This document shows positions 14,386 through 17,177 of a stretch of DNA of 17,177 bases, piece by piece. The notes under the pieces were generated by a model, which was not told the DNA's origin, did no database searches, and saw only the letters and a program-made list of their open reading frames with translations. The DNA comes from Bacillota bacterium (lineage in GTDB: Bacteria; Bacillota; Clostridia; Peptostreptococcales; Anaerovoracaceae): the NCBI GenBank assembly GCA_017936025.1, contig JAGBGL010000084.1, forward strand, positions 1-17,177, given 5' to 3'. Position numbers and translations under genes: made by a program. Each line of letters opens with the position of its first letter. Position 1 is the first letter of the stretch.

Positions 14386-14464
14386 GTGAATGCGAAGCCA
14401 ATTCTCACACATACCGAAATAATTAAATAGTAAACTATATCACGCACCTGTGACTCCTCAAACA

Positions 14465-14507
14465 TTGCGATTTCCAACCATGTGTGATATTATATATTCT
14501 GTATAAT
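14465..14507 (+). promoter_or_regulatory. Probable promoter region of plsX-rnc-smc
   Basis: A perfect TATAAT lies at 14502-14507 but has no good -35 at standard spacing. An alternative is TTGCGA (14465-14470), 17 bp, TATTAT (14488-14493). One of these probably starts the plsX transcript, 90-105 nt before the gene. No FapR-type operator was recognised. Confidence 0.45.
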
Positions 14508-14597
14508 TGCGTTTAAAACAGGGATAATGGGCAAGAGAACTAAACTACTGAAATGACCGGAAACTTCGGTGTTTCAAACGGAATATGGAGGGAAACA

Positions 14598-15623
14598 ATG
14601 AGAATAATTTTAGATGGTATGGGCGGAGACAACGCACCTGTCGAAATCGTAAAAGGCGCTGTTTTAGCATCCGGGGAAATTGACCATGAAATATATATCG
14701 TAGGTAAAGAAGACCTGATCAAAGCGGAGCTGTCAAAATACGACTATGATGAAAAAAAGATCAAAGTCGTACATGCTTCCGAAGTGATCGAAAACGAAGA
14801 TAGCCCTGTAAAGGCGATCAGACGTAAAAAAGATTCATCCATGGTGGTTGGACTTAACATGATAAAAAACGGCGAAGGGGATCTGTGGGTTTCTGCAGGT
14901 AACACAGGCGCACAGGTAGTCGGAGGAAGACTGATCCTGGGCAAGATCGACGGCATTGACCGTCCTGCACTGGCGAGCATATATCCGATCCTGGGAAGCC
15001 AGCCTTCACTGCTGGTAGATGCAGGCGCGAGTTCCGAATCAAAAGCGCATCACCTGCTGGAATATGGTACAATGGGAAGCCTGTTCGTAGAAAAAGTATG
15101 GGGACGCCCAAACCCTAAAGTGGGACTGGTCAACATCGGAGCAGAAGAAACAAAAGGGACAACAGCAACAAAAGAAGCATACAAAATGCTGTCCCAGGCA
15201 CCGATCAACTTCACAGGCAACGTCGAAGCAAGAGAAGTTCCTGCGGGCGCAGTTGACGTAATCGTATGTGACGGTTTCGTAGGAAACGTAATTCTCAAGC
15301 TGACAGAAGGACTGGCACTGAACATCCTGAAACTGATCAAGAAAAAATTCCTGGATGGTCTGAAAGCAAAAATCGGAGCGATTTTCCTGAAAAACAAACT
15401 GTATGAAATGAAACAGGAATTCGACTATTCCGAATACGGCGGAGCGCCTATCCTGGGTATCGACGGACCGATGATCAAAATGCACGGTTCATCCGAAGCA
15501 AATGCAGTTAAAAATACCATCATTAAAGGCATTCCTTATGCAGAAAATAATGTGATCCAGACAATCAAAGACGCAATGGCTGAGCTGGAAGAAATTATCG
15601 TAACAGAAGAGGAAGAAGCCTAG
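14598..15623 (+). CDS. plsX: Phosphate acyltransferase PlsX
   Basis: The product (341 residues from ATG 14598) makes acyl-phosphate from acyl-ACP, the first step of the PlsX-PlsY route to phosphatidic acid, as a peripheral membrane enzyme. The typical start MRIILDGMGGDNAPVEIVKG, the block DLWVSAGNTGAQVVGG, LLVDAGASSESKAHHL, and the late VCDGFVGNVILKLTEG and GGAPILGIDGPMIKMHG segments are all present and full length for the family. GGAGGGAAA (14587-14595) precedes ATG 14598; the frame is open to an earlier ATG at 14553, which lacks a binding site and would add 15 atypical residues. It heads the plsX-rnc-smc cluster. Unlike many Clostridia there is no acpP between plsX and rnc, and no rpmF directly upstream. 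Confidence 0.97.
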   Translation: MRIILDGMGGDNAPVEIVKGAVLASGEIDHEIYIVGKEDLIKAELSKYDYDEKKIKVVHASEVIENEDSPVKAIRRKKDSSMVVGLNMIKNGEGDLWVSAGNTGAQVVGGRLILGKIDGIDRPALASIYPILGSQPSLLVDAGASSESKAHHLLEYGTMGSLFVEKVWGRPNPKVGLVNIGAEETKGTTATKEAYKMLSQAPINFTGNVEAREVPAGAVDVIVCDGFVGNVILKLTEGLALNILKLIKKKFLDGLKAKIGAIFLKNKLYEMKQEFDYSEYGGAPILGIDGPMIKMHGSSEANAVKNTIIKGIPYAENNVIQTIKDAMAELEEIIVTEEEEA

Positions 15624-15679
15624 ACGGCATGCGGCAGGAAATGCCGCAGGTTTCATCACATAAAATCGGGGGAAGAAAA

Positions 15680-16393
15680 TTGAGAGAGACTAACAGAGCA
15701 GATGCACTGCATCAGTTCGAAAAAATAATAGGATATAAATTTAAAGATCTGAGGCTGCTTGATCAGGCACTGAGCCACAGCTCGTACATCAGAGAACGTA
15801 AAGAGGAAAGTATCAGAGACAACGAGCGTCTTGAGTTTCTCGGGGATGCTTTCTTTGATGCGGTAATCGGTGAGAGCCTGTACAGAATGCATCCGAACGC
15901 CGAAGAAGGAAAACTCAGCAAAATGAGAGCTTCCATAGTGTGTGAACAGTCACTTGCCGGCGCAGCGGGAAGACTGCGGGTTGCAGACTATATTCTTCTC
16001 GGGTACGGAGAAGAAAAGAACGGCGGCAGAAAAAGGGCTTCCATACTGGCAGATGCAGCGGAAGCGATCGTCGGTGCTATTTATCTGGACGGGGGATACG
16101 AGAAAGCAAAGAAATTCGTCCTCTATGCATTCGACAGAGAACTGAAGGATGCGAAAGACGGCAGGATCGTCAACCGTGACTACAAATCGGCGCTGCAGGA
16201 GCTGCTCCAGGCGAACGGCGTCCATGATATAAAGTATGTTATGGAAAATGAGGAGGGACCGGATCACGACAAGACATTCACGGTAAGGCTGGAAGTAGGC
16301 GGCAAAACACTGAGCCGCGGTACAGGAAAGAGCAAGAAAGGCGCAGAACAGGAAGCGGCAAAGAATGCCCTTGAAAACACAGAAGCCCAGTAG
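15680..16393 (+). CDS. rnc: Ribonuclease III
   Basis: The product (237 residues from TTG 15680) cleaves double-stranded RNA, for example in rRNA maturation. The catalytic domain has LLDQALSHSSY, NERLEFLGD (48-56, with Glu49, Glu52 and Asp56) and LADAAEAIVGAIYLDGG (with Asp125 and Glu128), so all metal-binding residues are present. A double-stranded RNA-binding domain follows (about 165-234: SALQELLQANG, then KSKKGAEQEAAKNALE). The start is TTG: GGGGGAAG (15668-15675) lies 4 nt before it and the protein then begins at the usual distance from the IIGYKF block. The ATG at 15629 in the same frame adds 17 residues and has a poorly spaced site. The gap from plsX is 56 nt, so the genes are probably cotranscribed. 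Confidence 0.96.
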   Translation: MRETNRADALHQFEKIIGYKFKDLRLLDQALSHSSYIRERKEESIRDNERLEFLGDAFFDAVIGESLYRMHPNAEEGKLSKMRASIVCEQSLAGAAGRLRVADYILLGYGEEKNGGRKRASILADAAEAIVGAIYLDGGYEKAKKFVLYAFDRELKDAKDGRIVNRDYKSALQELLQANGVHDIKYVMENEEGPDHDKTFTVRLEVGGKTLSRGTGKSKKGAEQEAAKNALENTEAQ

Positions 16394-16423
16394 AGGCCTG
16401 CTCTTTAACAGAAAACAATCAGA

Positions 16424-16440
16424 CGCCGCACAGACCGGCG
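16424..16440 (+). other. Small hairpin between rnc and smc
   Basis: CGCCG (16424-16428) pairs with CGGCG (16436-16440) around a 7-base loop, 21 nt before smc, without a T-tract. It might be a processing site or an RNase III target, but the stem is only 5 bp. Confidence 0.25.
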
Positions 16441-16461
16441 ATAAGATAGAAAGAGGAAATA

Positions 16462-17177
16462 ATGCATTTTAAACGTATAGAACTGCACGGGTTCAAGTCC
16501 TTTGCAGAACCGGTTACAATTGAATTCCACAGAGGTGTGACGTGTGTTATCGGTCCTAACGGAAGCGGAAAGAGTAATATCAGTGACGCGATCCGCTGGG
16601 TACTGGGGGAACAGAGTCCGAAAATGCTCCGTGGCGGTAAGATGGAGGAAGTTATTTTCTCCGGGACTGCCAGTAGAAAATCCAGGGGCATGGCGGAAGT
16701 AACACTTGTTATCGACAACTCTGAAGGTGAACTTCCTATCGATTATAACGAAGTCGCTATCACGAGAAGAATGTTCCGTTCCGGTGAAAGTGAATATTCC
16801 ATCAATAACAATCAGTGCAGACTCCGCGATATCCGTGAGCTGATCATGGACACAGGTATCGGGGTGGACGGCTATTCCCTGATCGGTCAGGGAAAGATCT
16901 CCGACATTGTCAGCAACAAAACTGAAAGCAGACGCGAGATCTTTGAAGAGGCTGCAGGTATCGTTATGTACAGAAGCAAGAAGGCTGAGTCTGAGAAAAA
17001 ACTTGCAGGCGCAGAACAGAATCTGGACAGAGTAAATGATATCATCAGCGAAATCGAAGGCCGCATCGATACACTGAGAGAAGACAGTATAAAAGCTAAA
17101 GAGTATATCGGGCTGAGAGACCGTCACAAAGAACTGGAAATCGACCTGACTCTGAACAGTATCGAAGAACTGGAACT
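16462..17177 (+). CDS. smc: Chromosome segregation ATPase SMC (5' part, cut by window end)
   Basis: The first 238 codons are present; the full protein is normally about 1,180-1,190 residues. The start MHFKRIELHGFKSFAEP is the standard SMC N terminus, with Walker A GPNGSGKSN at about 31-39, the Q-loop region VLGEQSPKMLRGG, the conserved TGIGVDGYSLIGQGKI, and FEEAAGIVMYRSKK leading into the first coiled coil. SMC dimers with ScpA and ScpB organise and help segregate the chromosome. AGAGG lies 5 nt before ATG 16462. Its position after rnc is the usual Firmicutes order, often followed by ftsY, which would lie beyond the window. Confidence 0.98.
   Translation, partial: MHFKRIELHGFKSFAEPVTIEFHRGVTCVIGPNGSGKSNISDAIRWVLGEQSPKMLRGGKMEEVIFSGTASRKSRGMAEVTLVIDNSEGELPIDYNEVAITRRMFRSGESEYSINNNQCRLRDIRELIMDTGIGVDGYSLIGQGKISDIVSNKTESRREIFEEAAGIVMYRSKKAESEKKLAGAEQNLDRVNDIISEIEGRIDTLREDSIKAKEYIGLRDRHKELEIDLTLNSIEELE

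Noticed and set aside
14230..14430. 66-codon + strand frame before plsX, Lys-rich
   Set aside because: It consists mostly of the A-rich 29-nt repeats, has no ribosome binding site, and its composition follows from the repeats.

Overview
The window looks like chromosomal DNA of a Gram-positive anaerobe of the class Clostridia (Lachnospiraceae or a related family is my guess). The reasons are strong AGGAGG-type ribosome binding sites, LPXTG-anchored pilins with class C sortase, and the plsX-rnc-smc gene order typical of Firmicutes. All convincing genes lie on the + strand. The exact genus cannot be read from the sequence.

Layout. (1) 1-1571 is a decayed, AT-rich mobile-element zone. It holds direct repeats resembling insertion-sequence ends, a broken PD-(D/E)XK-family (Rpn/PDDEXK_2-type) gene with a lost start, an internal deletion and an in-frame stop, and a terminator. 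It also holds a 122-bp segment with two perfect DnaA boxes inside a 17-bp inverted repeat, and a near-consensus promoter. (2) 1572-7354 is a sortase-dependent pilus locus. It runs: remains of a CnaB-type adhesin or tip pilin spread over three frames; a small coiled-coil protein of unknown function; a dedicated signal peptidase I; the backbone pilin (LPSTG); a class C sortase; a minor pilin (LPQTG); and a second, smaller sortase. The last three genes overlap. A strong terminator follows. (3) 7467-13262 is a five-component ABC importer of the nickel/dipeptide type: promoter, about 370-nt structured leader, two permeases, a lipoprotein binding protein and a fused double ATPase with a histidine-rich linker. 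The His-rich linker favours a metal (Ni/Co) substrate over a peptide. (4) 13361-14218 is a single AT-rich gene for a PD-(D/E)XK-like protein, bracketed by terminators. (5) 14296-17177 is an intergenic region with a 29-nt near-identical repeat, then the housekeeping cluster plsX, rnc and smc (smc runs off the window).

How the genes work together. In the pilus locus, signal peptidase would mature the pilin precursors, the class C sortase would polymerise the backbone pilin and add the minor pilin, and the second sortase may anchor the fibre or attach the base subunit. The original tip adhesin seems to have been lost, so the present pilus may lack an adhesive tip or use one encoded elsewhere. 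In the importer, the binding protein captures substrate outside the membrane, the two permeases form the channel and the fused ATPase supplies both nucleotide-binding domains. plsX serves phospholipid synthesis, rnc cleaves double-stranded RNA and smc organises the chromosome.

The points most worth a second look are the DnaA-box/inverted-repeat segment, the array of AAATCGC motifs in the importer leader (with a related repeat before plsX), the His-rich linker of the fused ATPase, and the decayed adhesin that still keeps a strong promoter.
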